Below, in pieces: positions 56,381 through 64,000 of a DNA stretch of 64,000 bases. The first letter of the stretch is position 1, and each line of letters starts with the position of its first letter. The position numbers and the translations under genes were made by a program. Origin of the DNA: Mycolicibacter senuensis (lineage in GTDB: Bacteria > Actinomycetota > Actinomycetes > Mycobacteriales > Mycobacteriaceae); contig NZ_LQPS01000032.1 of assembly GCF_002101885.1 (NCBI RefSeq), forward strand, positions 88,269 to 152,268, written 5' to 3'. The notes under the pieces were generated by a model. That model was not told where the DNA came from and did not search any database. It saw only the letters and a list, made by a program, of their open reading frames with translations.

Positions 56381-58213
56381 TCAGGAAGGCTTCTTCTCGG
56401 CGACCGCTGCGCTGAGCCCTTCGGCGAGGTCCTCGCGGGTCAATTCCTTGAACTTGTGCAGCCATTCCGCGCTGAACTCGGTGACGTCGCCTGACAGCAC
56501 CGCGTCGAGTTCGGAGTCGTCGAGGCGGAAGCTGCGGTGGTCGCGCGCCTTCTCCACCACGTTGCGCACGAATCCGGCGTTGCCCAGCACGTCGATCCCG
56601 CGGATCAGGTCGCCGTCCTCGGAGTAGTTCTCGTCGTTGTAGAACCTGGTGTAGGACGGCAGCAGCCCCTCGACCGCTTCGTCGCTGACCACGTCCTCGT
56701 TCTCCGCGCCCATCATCTTGGTCAGTTCCACCAGTTCCGGCGGGGTGTAGCTGTAGAACTCGATCACGGTCGAGAACCGTCGCCGCAGCCCCTGGTTCAC
56801 CTCGAGCATCTTGTCCATGGCGTTGGCATAACCGGCACCGAACACCACCAGTTCGTCGCGGTGGTTCTCCATGTAGAGCAGCAGCGTGTTGATGATGGCG
56901 TTGCCGTAGGCGTCGCCTTGGCTGTAGCCGCGTTCGTGCAGGGTGTGCATCTCATCGAAGAACACCGCGCCGCCGAGCGCATCCTCGAGCAGTTCTTCGG
57001 TGTTCTTCTCCGCGTCGGCCATGTAGCGGCCCAGCAGCTTGGAGCGGTTGGTCTCGACCACCAGCGGTTTGCGCAGCACGGTCAGGCCGCACAACTGCTT
57101 GGTGAAGGCGCGCGCCACCGACGTCTTACCGGTGCCAGGCGGCCCCAGCAGCAGGGTGTGCCGTGATGTCACCGGAACCGGCAGCCCCATCTTGGCGCGC
57201 GCCAGATTCACCTTGGTGGTCGCCTTGATCAGCTTGATCTCTCGCTTGGCCTGCTCCATGCCGAGCATGGCTGCCAGCTCCGCGTCCCCTTCGGCCAGGT
57301 ATCTGGCGGCCTCTTCGGCATGCCGGTGTGCTTCGGCCTGCTCCCGGGTGGGGGCGCTGTCCGGGTCCCACGGATCCGTGCGGGCCTCGATGGTCTCCGG
57401 GTCGGTCAGTATGAGCCGGTAGTCCGAGTTGTCCAACGCCTCACGGGCCGGTGCGAACTTCGCGTCACGCGAATACACCCGGCGCAGCAACTCGGCGGCT
57501 TCGTCCTCTTTGCCCAGATGACGCATGCACATGCCCTGGGTGTAGAGCGCGACGTTGGTGGCACCGGGGACCCGATCGCCCTCGATGGCCTCCTGGGCCC
57601 GCCGGGTCGCCTCCTCGAACACCCCCAGCGAGGCCAGCGCCGTGGTGGCCATCGCGGCGGCGGCCGCCTTGAGCTCGGGCTGGCGCCACGGCGCCGCCGC
57701 CGGGAACTGCTTGAGCACGTCGGGCCAGCGGCCGGTCCGGAAGTACAGCATGCCGCGCACGTAGCCGACCAGCTCCGTTTCGAACGGGTTGCGCGGCTCG
57801 ATGCCGTCGAGCAGCTTCGCCGCCTCCTCGTAGCGCTTGGCTTCGGCCAGCGCAGCGGCATAGGCGGCGGCCAGCGACTCCACGCTGGTGACCCGCAGCC
57901 GCAGGAACATGCCATCGGAGACCTCGGGATGGAATTCCAAGTCGGACAAGCCCAGTCGGCGAGTCTCCCAGCCGAACGTGCGGACCGTCGCCCAGGCGTT
58001 CTCCAGCACCTCGATGTCGGAGTCGCCGGCCAGCACCCGGGCCAGCCAGGCGTCGCACATGCTCGGGTCGATCGTGGTGGCGGTGGTGAACATCTGCAAC
58101 GCCACCTGCGGGTTGTGGCTCGGCTGCAACCCGTTGACCGAGATCCCGGAGGCCAGCATCCCGGCCACCATGGCGTTGCGGGCGTCGGACGCCGCCGATT
58201 GCGGGTTGGTCAC
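56381..58213 (-). CDS. eccA5: ESX-5 cytosolic AAA+ ATPase EccA5
   Basis: 610 residues. TPR-like helices fill residues 1-280; the AAA+ domain has Walker A LLLGPPGTGKTS (Lys about 363), Walker B AVFFDEMHT (about 418) and an arginine-bearing GLRRRFSTVIEFY region. EccA-type ATPases act in the cytosol and are thought to release EspG from PE/PPE substrates. Matches Rv1798. GTG or ATG choice: ATG 58213 overlaps the eccE5 stop by four bases. Confidence 0.96.
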   Translation of the reverse strand: MTNPQSAASDARNAMVAGMLASGISVNGLQPSHNPQVALQMFTTATTIDPSMCDAWLARVLAGDSDIEVLENAWATVRTFGWETRRLGLSDLEFHPEVSDGMFLRLRVTSVESLAAAYAAALAEAKRYEEAAKLLDGIEPRNPFETELVGYVRGMLYFRTGRWPDVLKQFPAAAPWRQPELKAAAAAMATTALASLGVFEEATRRAQEAIEGDRVPGATNVALYTQGMCMRHLGKEDEAAELLRRVYSRDAKFAPAREALDNSDYRLILTDPETIEARTDPWDPDSAPTREQAEAHRHAEEAARYLAEGDAELAAMLGMEQAKREIKLIKATTKVNLARAKMGLPVPVTSRHTLLLGPPGTGKTSVARAFTKQLCGLTVLRKPLVVETNRSKLLGRYMADAEKNTEELLEDALGGAVFFDEMHTLHERGYSQGDAYGNAIINTLLLYMENHRDELVVFGAGYANAMDKMLEVNQGLRRRFSTVIEFYSYTPPELVELTKMMGAENEDVVSDEAVEGLLPSYTRFYNDENYSEDGDLIRGIDVLGNAGFVRNVVEKARDHRSFRLDDSELDAVLSGDVTEFSAEWLHKFKELTREDLAEGLSAAVAEKKPS

Positions 58214-59379
58214 GGCCGCGTCCCGGATGCCGGGACGGCGTACTCCTGCACCGCATCCACCGTCACGACCAGGTGTTCGCCGTCCTGCAGGTCCCGGCCG
58301 GGCACCGGCATGCGCGGATGCGCGGTGGGCGCCGGAAGGCTGGCGCAGACCGCCTCAAGCTGACGCCGCCCCACGAACCGGTTCAGCGCGGAGCGCACGT
58401 TGCCGCCCAGCTTGCCGGCGCTGTGGTACCGCACCAACACCGACACGCCGGTGGTCCGGCCGCCCCCCGGGGTGAGCCGCACCGTCACCACCGTCGCCGC
58501 GGTCTCCGGGTACCACAGGTGTTCGAGGTTCTCGTCGGTGATATCGGCCGGTGACAGCCAGAAATTGGTGACCCGACCCTCCGGCCGGGTGCGGAACAGC
58601 CGGTGCGAAAGTTGTGCCGCCTCCAGGCCCGCCAGGGTGGCCTCGTCGACGGCGTCGAATTCATCGGCGCGCAACGGTCGCGCACTGATCAGGCGTCCGT
58701 CGATCTCCTCGGCCAGTCGCTCGGTGGCCGCTGTCAGGGTCGCGGCCAGCGAGTCGCGTGCCGCCACCGCGTTGACGTTGTGCTGCGGGTCCATCCGCAG
58801 TACCAGCCAGGTGCGCCGGTGGTCGGGCATCGACGGGGTGTCCTCGAAGTCGACGTCCTCGGTGTCGCGGGGCGCACTGCGGGTGCCCACCGAGACGATG
58901 TCGATGCTGTCCAACCGCACGTCGAACTGGCGCAACCCGCCGGCGAGGCGCTCCAGTGGGAGGGCCGCCGGCTCCAATCCGCGCCGATGCCGGCCGGTCG
59001 CCTGCACCGGTCGGCCGCCCACCGCGATCACCGTCACCAATCGGCCCTCGTGCTCACGCATACCGATCGGCTCCCGCCCGAAGCGGCGGTGATGATCGAC
59101 CGCGCGAGTGCGGCCGCGGCTCAGTGCCGCCTCTGGGTCGGCGACCTGATTGGCGAGCCATGCCGCCCACATCGTGCTGATCGGCACCTGCCGGTAGGTG
59201 ACCAGCGCGATGAGCGCGACCAGCACCGCGACACCGACACCCGACCACCAGGCGTAGATGGCGACCTGCTCGTCGCCGGGCCATCGGCCGGCCAGGACCA
59301 GGATCCCGATGTCGATCAGAAAGACGATGGTCACCCGCGTCCATGACAGGTTCAGACCTAGTGCGTGCTGTGCCTTCAT
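58210..59379 (-). CDS. eccE5: ESX-5 membrane component EccE5
   Basis: 389 residues. Two membrane spans at the N-terminus (RVTIVFLIDIGILVLAG and YAWWSGVGVAVLVALIALVTY) precede a large cytoplasmic/peripheral domain (LVTVIAVGGRPVQATGRH, RTWLVLRMDPQHNVNAVAARDS). EccE sits at the periphery of the hexameric EccBCDE core. Overlaps both neighbours by four bases. Corresponds to Rv1797. Confidence 0.95.
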   Translation of the reverse strand: MKAQHALGLNLSWTRVTIVFLIDIGILVLAGRWPGDEQVAIYAWWSGVGVAVLVALIALVTYRQVPISTMWAAWLANQVADPEAALSRGRTRAVDHHRRFGREPIGMREHEGRLVTVIAVGGRPVQATGRHRRGLEPAALPLERLAGGLRQFDVRLDSIDIVSVGTRSAPRDTEDVDFEDTPSMPDHRRTWLVLRMDPQHNVNAVAARDSLAATLTAATERLAEEIDGRLISARPLRADEFDAVDEATLAGLEAAQLSHRLFRTRPEGRVTNFWLSPADITDENLEHLWYPETAATVVTVRLTPGGGRTTGVSVLVRYHSAGKLGGNVRSALNRFVGRRQLEAVCASLPAPTAHPRMPVPGRDLQDGEHLVVTVDAVQEYAVPASGTRP

Positions 59380-61190
59380 CGGTTCCTACGTGATCGTCGC
59401 AATGCTGCCACTCCCAGTGCCACTCCGGCCGCCGCGACCGCCGCCAACAACCCCGCGCCGGCCACCCACGCCGGCGTCATGTCACGTTCCGGCGGCATCG
59501 GCGGCACCTGCAGCGGTGCCGACAGCCGTTCCGGCGGTTGGGCCGGAACGTCGGGTACGTCCCAGGTCAGCGCGGCCACGGGGTCAATGATGCCGTAGCC
59601 CACCACGTTGTCGACGCCGCGTGCCGGCGGCCGCGCGGTGCGAGTCAGCCGGTTGATCACCTGATGCGATGACAATTCCGGGTACTTGGCCCGGACCAGG
59701 GCCGCCACGCCGGACACCAGCGCCGTCGAGAAACCGGTGCCCGAGGGCACCAGCAGCGAGTTCTCCGGGCCGTCGACCGCGTTCATCAGTCCATCATCAC
59801 GCGGCGAGAGGCCCTCGATGTCGGTGCCGGGTGCGGCGATCGACACCCAGGGACCGGCGACACTCGTCTTGCCCAGCGGCGCCCCAGCCGAGTCCACCGC
59901 ACCGACCGTCAGCACGTACTCGTCGTACCAGGCCGGCGTCACCACGGTGTTCACCCCGTTCCAGTCGCGCGGGTCGTCGGGCCGCATCGCGTTGTAGATC
60001 GGGTTCTGCTTGCAGTCCCGCCAACTCGTGTCGCCGGCGGCGGCGACGATCACCGCGTTCTTCTCGACCGCGGCGTAGCGCACCGCCGCGCCCAGATCGG
60101 CCTGATCGAGGAGGGTGCGCACGTTCATGCAGATGGCGTGGGAGATGTTGATGACCCCGGCGCCCATGTTGGCAGCGTGGACGATCGCTCGCGCCATCGT
60201 GTGGATGCCGTCGGTCTTCTCCCGCAGTTGAGGATCCTGCCCCTCGCCGAACGGCTCCTTGGGGCTGAACGCCTGGCTGTTCTGCCGGATCGAGATCAGT
60301 TGCACATCCGGCGCCACCCCGCTGAAGGCGTCGGGCCCCGGCCCGGGCGGCGGTGCCTTCGGCGCGCGGAAGTCGACCGGGGCGATGCGTGCCCGCCCGG
60401 AGGAACCGGCCGACCGCACCTCGCCGGAGTCGGTGATGTGCGTGGACGACGACGCGCCGTTGGCCGGCCCGGGAGCCGGGCCTGGAGCGGGCCCCGGCGC
60501 CGGAGCGGCAGGCGGAGGCGGCGCAGCCGGCGGTGCCGGAGCGGGAGGCGGGGCGGGCGGGCCGTTGCCCGGTTCCCCGCCCTCTGCCGGTGGTGGCGGC
60601 GGCGGCTCCGGTGGCGGCATCACCATGATCGTCGTCTGCGGCACCGGTGGCGGTGGCGACGGTTCGTTGGTGGGAACCGACGGCGGCCGCCGGGTCTGGC
60701 GTGGTGGCGGCAGCGGAGTCACCCCGTTGTCCGGCATCGCGGCGATCAGCGACGCCACCAGGGTGCCGTGCGCGTCACAGTCCGACAGCCCATCCCCGCC
60801 GGCCATCACGTAGTCGCCGCCACCGATGAGGTTCGGCATCCGCGGATGGGGAGTCACCCCGGTGTCGATGACGGCGACGCTCACCCCCGCCCCACGGCTG
60901 AACTTCCAGGCCTCCGGCAGGTTGAGCATGTCCATGTAGGCCGGCTGCACCCGGAAGTCGGTGTCGGGCAACACGCCCACCTCGGTGCAGTACGAGGTCT
61001 GCCGCATCGTCTGCGGCGGCCCGGGCGGACCGTCCGGCGGCAACGCCCCGGGGTCGATCCCGGGCCGTTCGATCGCGCCCGCGACCGGCATCCCGGCCAG
61101 CGAGCCGCTGGCCATCATGATCATCGCGGCGCCGGCCGCCGCGGTGCGCTGCAGCCGACGCACGCCCCTACCGGTACCGGATCGCTTCAT
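59376..61190 (-). CDS. mycP5: ESX-5 mycosin protease MycP5
   Basis: 604 residues. Signal peptide (AAAGAAMIMMASGSLAG), subtilisin triad Asp109 (VAVIDTG), His141 (CDAHGT) and Ser at about 488 (GTGFSTALVSG), and a C-terminal membrane anchor (WVAGAGLLAAVAAAGVALGV) with basic tail. A long Pro/Ala/Gly-rich loop occupies about residues 155-265 between His and the rest of the catalytic domain, a known feature of MycP5. Required to stabilise the ESX-5 membrane complex. Overlaps eccD5 by 23 bases. Confidence 0.96.
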   Translation of the reverse strand: MKRSGTGRGVRRLQRTAAAGAAMIMMASGSLAGMPVAGAIERPGIDPGALPPDGPPGPPQTMRQTSYCTEVGVLPDTDFRVQPAYMDMLNLPEAWKFSRGAGVSVAVIDTGVTPHPRMPNLIGGGDYVMAGGDGLSDCDAHGTLVASLIAAMPDNGVTPLPPPRQTRRPPSVPTNEPSPPPPVPQTTIMVMPPPEPPPPPPAEGGEPGNGPPAPPPAPAPPAAPPPPAAPAPGPAPGPAPGPANGASSSTHITDSGEVRSAGSSGRARIAPVDFRAPKAPPPGPGPDAFSGVAPDVQLISIRQNSQAFSPKEPFGEGQDPQLREKTDGIHTMARAIVHAANMGAGVINISHAICMNVRTLLDQADLGAAVRYAAVEKNAVIVAAAGDTSWRDCKQNPIYNAMRPDDPRDWNGVNTVVTPAWYDEYVLTVGAVDSAGAPLGKTSVAGPWVSIAAPGTDIEGLSPRDDGLMNAVDGPENSLLVPSGTGFSTALVSGVAALVRAKYPELSSHQVINRLTRTARPPARGVDNVVGYGIIDPVAALTWDVPDVPAQPPERLSAPLQVPPMPPERDMTPAWVAGAGLLAAVAAAGVALGVAALRRSRRNR

Positions 61191-62682
61191 AGGTATTCAT
61201 CAACCACAGCGCCAACGGGAACAACGGCATCAGACACAGGTATTCGATCCACTCGACGAACTTGCGGAACAGCGGGCTGTAGATGGTGTTGGGCACGATC
61301 ACCGCGGACAGCAGCCCGAACATCGGCACCAGCACCAGCACCGCCGCCCCGACCACCAGCGTGGTGGGTGTCCACAGTTGCACGACGAAGCGCACCACCA
61401 CTGCGGCGACGATCACCAGGCCGGTCAGCGTCACCGTGACCGCCTGCCAGCGGTCCCGGAAGGAACGGCCCCGCAGCACCAGGAACCCGGCTGTCAGACC
61501 GGCCAGCAGCAACGGCAGCCACGTCCGGTCCGAGCGCGGGTCGCACAGGCCGGTGACACACACCGCGATCAACACGCCCAGCCCGGTCAGCAGGCCGGTC
61601 AGGAACGATCGTGCCCGTTCGGCGCGCAGCACCACCTCGCGGACCGACTCCGGACCCTCCAGGGACGGTGCGGCGCCGGGCGTGCTCACCACCGTGGTGG
61701 GCAGGTCGGGGCGGGCCTCGAACACCCAGCGGCTCGTCGCCGACGGGAAGACCGGCAGGCGCAGGCCCGCCAGCCACCGCGACAGCGACGGAGCCCACTG
61801 GTAGGCGAGCACGCAGGCCAGGTACACGCACGCCATGAGGGTCACGGCCCCGGTCAGGAACAGCATCCGCAGCACCCCGGCGAACATCACCGCCACACTG
61901 ATGACGGTCACGGCCGAGTAGGCGGCCAACTGCCGTCCGGTGAGCCGGATGACCGACAGTGCGGCGATGCCGGCGACGCCGAATCCCAGTGCTGCCTGGG
62001 CGGCGCCGACCTCGCCGGGTACGGCTGCTGCGGCGGCCACCACCAGCGGAACCAGCCCGGCGGACAACAGCGTGTCGCCGGCCCACCGGTCGGAGGCATT
62101 GCGCGCCTGGATCAGGATCAGCGCGGCGGCGATCAGCACCAGGAGTGCCAGCCCGGCGCTGAATCCGGCCGTCAGCCAGCTGTCGTGTTGGAAGCGCCAG
62201 CCGGCGAGCAGCCCGGTGGCCAGCAGCACGCCCAGTGCCAGGGTCGACACCCCGACGCGCACCGCCGTTATCGCGTTGACCGGGGCGAACCGCTTGGCCA
62301 GGTTCACCGACACCGCGGTGGAGATGTGTTCGATGACCGGTGAACGCCGCTCCCGGTCCTCGATGAACCGCAGCCACAACCGGTCGCCGTCGTAGACTTC
62401 CTGCTCGGTCAGCGACTGGTTCGGCCGCAGCGCCGTGCCGTCGACCAGGCACAGCACCCAGCGACCGCGCCCGTCGGCTTCCAGGGTGGGCTCGTCGAGT
62501 TCGGCCAGCCGGCCGTTGATCACCTTGAGCAGCGGATCGAGCATCACCGACACGGGCGCGTCGGCGTCCAGCAGCGTCCCGATCTGGACTCCGTCGCCGG
62601 CCATGACGCCGACCACCACCGCCCGTGGCGCCGACGTTGCGACTTCACCGCCCGGCTGCGGCGCCTCGATCGCCGTGGTCAC
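61168..62682 (-). CDS. eccD5: ESX-5 membrane channel component EccD5
   Basis: 504 residues (503 in M. tuberculosis). An N-terminal ubiquitin-like domain (AVVVGVMAGDGVQIGTLLDADAPVSV split across residues 20-110, with LTEQEVYDGDRLWLRF) is followed by 11 predicted membrane spans ending LFRKFVEWIEYLCLMPLFPLALWLMN. EccD forms most of the membrane-embedded part of the type VII secretion core. GTG 62682 is chosen: AGGTGG lies upstream and the protein then aligns from VTTAIEAPQ; the frame is open 17 codons further. Confidence 0.96.
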   Translation of the reverse strand: MTTAIEAPQPGGEVATSAPRAVVVGVMAGDGVQIGTLLDADAPVSVMLDPLLKVINGRLAELDEPTLEADGRGRWVLCLVDGTALRPNQSLTEQEVYDGDRLWLRFIEDRERRSPVIEHISTAVSVNLAKRFAPVNAITAVRVGVSTLALGVLLATGLLAGWRFQHDSWLTAGFSAGLALLVLIAAALILIQARNASDRWAGDTLLSAGLVPLVVAAAAAVPGEVGAAQAALGFGVAGIAALSVIRLTGRQLAAYSAVTVISVAVMFAGVLRMLFLTGAVTLMACVYLACVLAYQWAPSLSRWLAGLRLPVFPSATSRWVFEARPDLPTTVVSTPGAAPSLEGPESVREVVLRAERARSFLTGLLTGLGVLIAVCVTGLCDPRSDRTWLPLLLAGLTAGFLVLRGRSFRDRWQAVTVTLTGLVIVAAVVVRFVVQLWTPTTLVVGAAVLVLVPMFGLLSAVIVPNTIYSPLFRKFVEWIEYLCLMPLFPLALWLMNTYEAIRYR

Positions 62683-62756
62683 TGTTGCACCACCTGGTCG
62701 ACGAATACTGAACCCATAGCTGCCGCCTCGCAATTTGTCATTTCAAAGTCTGTCCA

Positions 62757-62762
62757 ATTCTA
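62757..62762 (-). promoter_or_regulatory. Possible -10 box before eccD5
   Basis: TAGAAT on the minus strand lies in an AT-richer stretch (62730-62790) of the 173-base gap between espG5 and eccD5, about 75 bases before the eccD5 start. An internal promoter here could drive the eccD5-mycP5-eccE5-eccA5 part separately. No good -35 seen. Confidence 0.3.
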
Positions 62763-62855
62763 AAGGCATTGCATGTTATTCGCACGATTGGCGTTTACCG
62801 GCAATTTCCCGGTGCGTCACACGACATTTCGGTGCCGGTAGCCTCGGTGCACCGG

Positions 62856-63755
62856 CTAGACCCTCCGGTGCGTTTTCCAGGCGCCGTAAGGCAGGGTGTC
62901 GAGGACGGTTTTCACGCCCACCTGAACCAGCTGCGGGGTGGCCGGGCAGATCGCCAGCCATGCTTCGCCCGATCCGGCGGTGCGCGCCTGCTGATACAGC
63001 GCGATCCGGCCGCCGGACCCGTCTTTGAGCGACAGCACCGAGGCACTGGGGCCCTTGGCGTCGTCGCGGTATTGCCGCGCGTACACCGCGGCCTCGGCGG
63101 CCGGCTCCGACAGCGCCTGGCCCAGCGCGGCGACGGTGGCCGCGCTGATCCCCATCCGGCGCAGGTCTCCCCCGGTGAAGATGTTGAAGCCGGAGTCCTG
63201 CCAGCTCTGGGTCGCCTCGAGCATCTCCTCCATCGGCACGTTGACCGCGGTGATCTGCGCCGGATCGGCGTGGTGGATGGATTCCATGCCCTCGATCACC
63301 AGCGCGGCGATCGAGGCGGCATCGGTCACCGAGACGTCGTCGACGGTGATGTCGGTACCGACCCGCACCGCCGAGACCCAGTGTTCGCCGCGCCGAGCCA
63401 GCAGCACCCGGAACTCGTTGTCCGGGATGTCGCGGGTTCCCGGCGGCTGATCCTCGTCGTCGATGACGCCGTAGCGCAGTTTGCCCAGGGACAGCAGGGC
63501 GACCACCTCGAGGTCGGGCGCGGCCAGCACCTTCATCCGGGCGGCGACCGTCTCGTTGACCTGGTCCTCGACGACGATGCCCTGCTCCCGCATCACGGCC
63601 ATGCCGGGGTGTTCCGACAGCCAGTCGTTTGAATCGGTGGAGACATAGGGGCGGCAACGTAATTCGGGCGCAACGTGACGGATATCCAGCAGCGCCTGCA
63701 GCAGCCAGAAACCCTCGACGTTGACGGTGATGTCTGTGCGGGTGCTCGGATCCAT
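62856..63755 (-). CDS. espG5: ESX-5 PE/PPE chaperone EspG5
   Basis: 299 residues. TRTDITVNVEGFWLLQALLDIRHVAPELRCRPYVSTDSNDWL is conserved (residues 5-46; key part NVEGFWLLQALL), as is the end LAICPATPQLVQVGVKTVLDTLPYG. EspG5 binds the tip of PPE proteins in PE/PPE pairs in the cytosol and keeps them soluble for ESX-5. Nearly the same as M. tuberculosis Rv1794. ATG 63755 follows GGAGGG at five bases; a GTG immediately before it is less well spaced. Confidence 0.96.
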   Translation of the reverse strand: MDPSTRTDITVNVEGFWLLQALLDIRHVAPELRCRPYVSTDSNDWLSEHPGMAVMREQGIVVEDQVNETVAARMKVLAAPDLEVVALLSLGKLRYGVIDDEDQPPGTRDIPDNEFRVLLARRGEHWVSAVRVGTDITVDDVSVTDAASIAALVIEGMESIHHADPAQITAVNVPMEEMLEATQSWQDSGFNIFTGGDLRRMGISAATVAALGQALSEPAAEAAVYARQYRDDAKGPSASVLSLKDGSGGRIALYQQARTAGSGEAWLAICPATPQLVQVGVKTVLDTLPYGAWKTHRRV

Positions 63756-63846
63756 CACTACCCTCCTCTACCTTGCCGATGTACTGGCTATTGGATCACG
63801 CTGCGGCGTGGGCACGCCTGCTGCCACCATCCCACCAATTGCAGCA

Positions 63847-63882
63847 CGCGGCAGCACACCGGTGGGTCGGTGTGCTGCCGCG
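63847..63882 (-). terminator. Perfect 15-bp hairpin between esxN and espG5
   Basis: CGCGGCAGCACACCG, a six-base loop and the exact complement CGGTGTGCTGCCGCG form a very stable stem about 20 bases past the esxN stop. No T-run follows. In an operon it would act as a partial terminator or an mRNA 3'-end stabiliser, letting esxN be made in excess over espG5 and the secretion machinery. Confidence 0.65.
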
Positions 63883-63901
63883 CTGTGCGATTGCGGGTCG
63901 G

Positions 63902-64000
63902 TCAGGCCCAGCTGGAACCGACGGAGGCGTCGGTGTTGGCCATGTTGTTGCCGGCGGTCTGCACCTTCTGACCGTGGGCGTTGGCCTGCTCGTAGATCAC
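63902..64000 (-). CDS. esxN: EsxN-type WXG100 protein, 5' end cut off by window edge
   Basis: The last 32 codons of a second esxN copy are seen, ending GNNMANTDASVGSSWA. They encode the same residues as the copy at 55121-55405; the two DNA segments differ at four of 99 bases, all silent. By position before espG5 this is the canonical ESX-5 esxN (Rv1793 equivalent), and the other copy is the duplicate. Confidence 0.93.
   Translation of the reverse strand: MIYEQANAHGQKVQTAGNNMANTDASVGSSWA

Overview
The window is high-GC mycobacterial chromosome. Nearly every gene has a recognisable relative in the Mycobacterium tuberculosis interval from about Rv1794 to Rv1863c, in largely conserved order. The ESX-5 type VII secretion genes at the right end, with PE, PPE and Esx substrates, point to a slow-growing mycobacterium. 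Extra or missing genes (xfp present, urease operon and ilvG missing at their usual places) suggest a lineage away from the tuberculosis complex, perhaps the M. terrae clade; that placement is inference.

Left part (1-24 kb): a truncated family III CoA-transferase, phosphoketolase (xfp) coupled to a small MmpS-like secreted protein, a CPBP membrane protease, then the adhA / GlsB-like / apa / modCBA block facing left. Next come an SDR, ndh, a hotdog thioesterase, a BlaI/M56 pair, gnd1, an alpha/beta hydrolase with two tandem secreted histidine-phosphatase-like proteins, guaB1 (GMP reductase) with a small translated leader, two CNNM/CorC-type membrane proteins and a conserved hypothetical.

Middle part (24-49 kb): glcB, a membrane-anchored solute-binding/VWA protein, a secreted Leu/Gly-repeat protein behind an AT-rich promoter region, and gcvB under a tandem glycine riboswitch. 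The leftward signalling and envelope cluster follows: two MerR regulators, BFN nuclease, garA, gcvH, two DUF881 proteins with a small membrane protein between them, pgsA2 and secA2. bacA diverges from secA2. Then come an FAD protein / VOC / secreted serine protease operon, a mannose-lectin/LysM protein, erg3 and mgtC.

Right part (49-64 kb): a PPE-mgtC-erg3 operon preceded by a full promoter, an M-box Mg2+ riboswitch and a small upstream ORF, so it should respond to magnesium limitation. To its right is a second leftward operon, PE-esxM-like-esxN-PPE-PPE-PPE, whose leader carries a similar promoter and a related upstream ORF. It lies just downstream of espG5-eccD5-mycP5-eccE5-eccA5. A second esxN copy runs off the right edge.

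The most interesting signal is that two of the PPE proteins next to mgtC end in a short beta-alpha-beta tail resembling the C-terminal ACT-like end of the neighbouring MgtC. Together with the M-box and the shared leaders, this suggests a Mg2+-linked PE/PPE/MgtC module built by duplication. I see no tRNA, rRNA, CRISPR array, insertion sequence or prophage.
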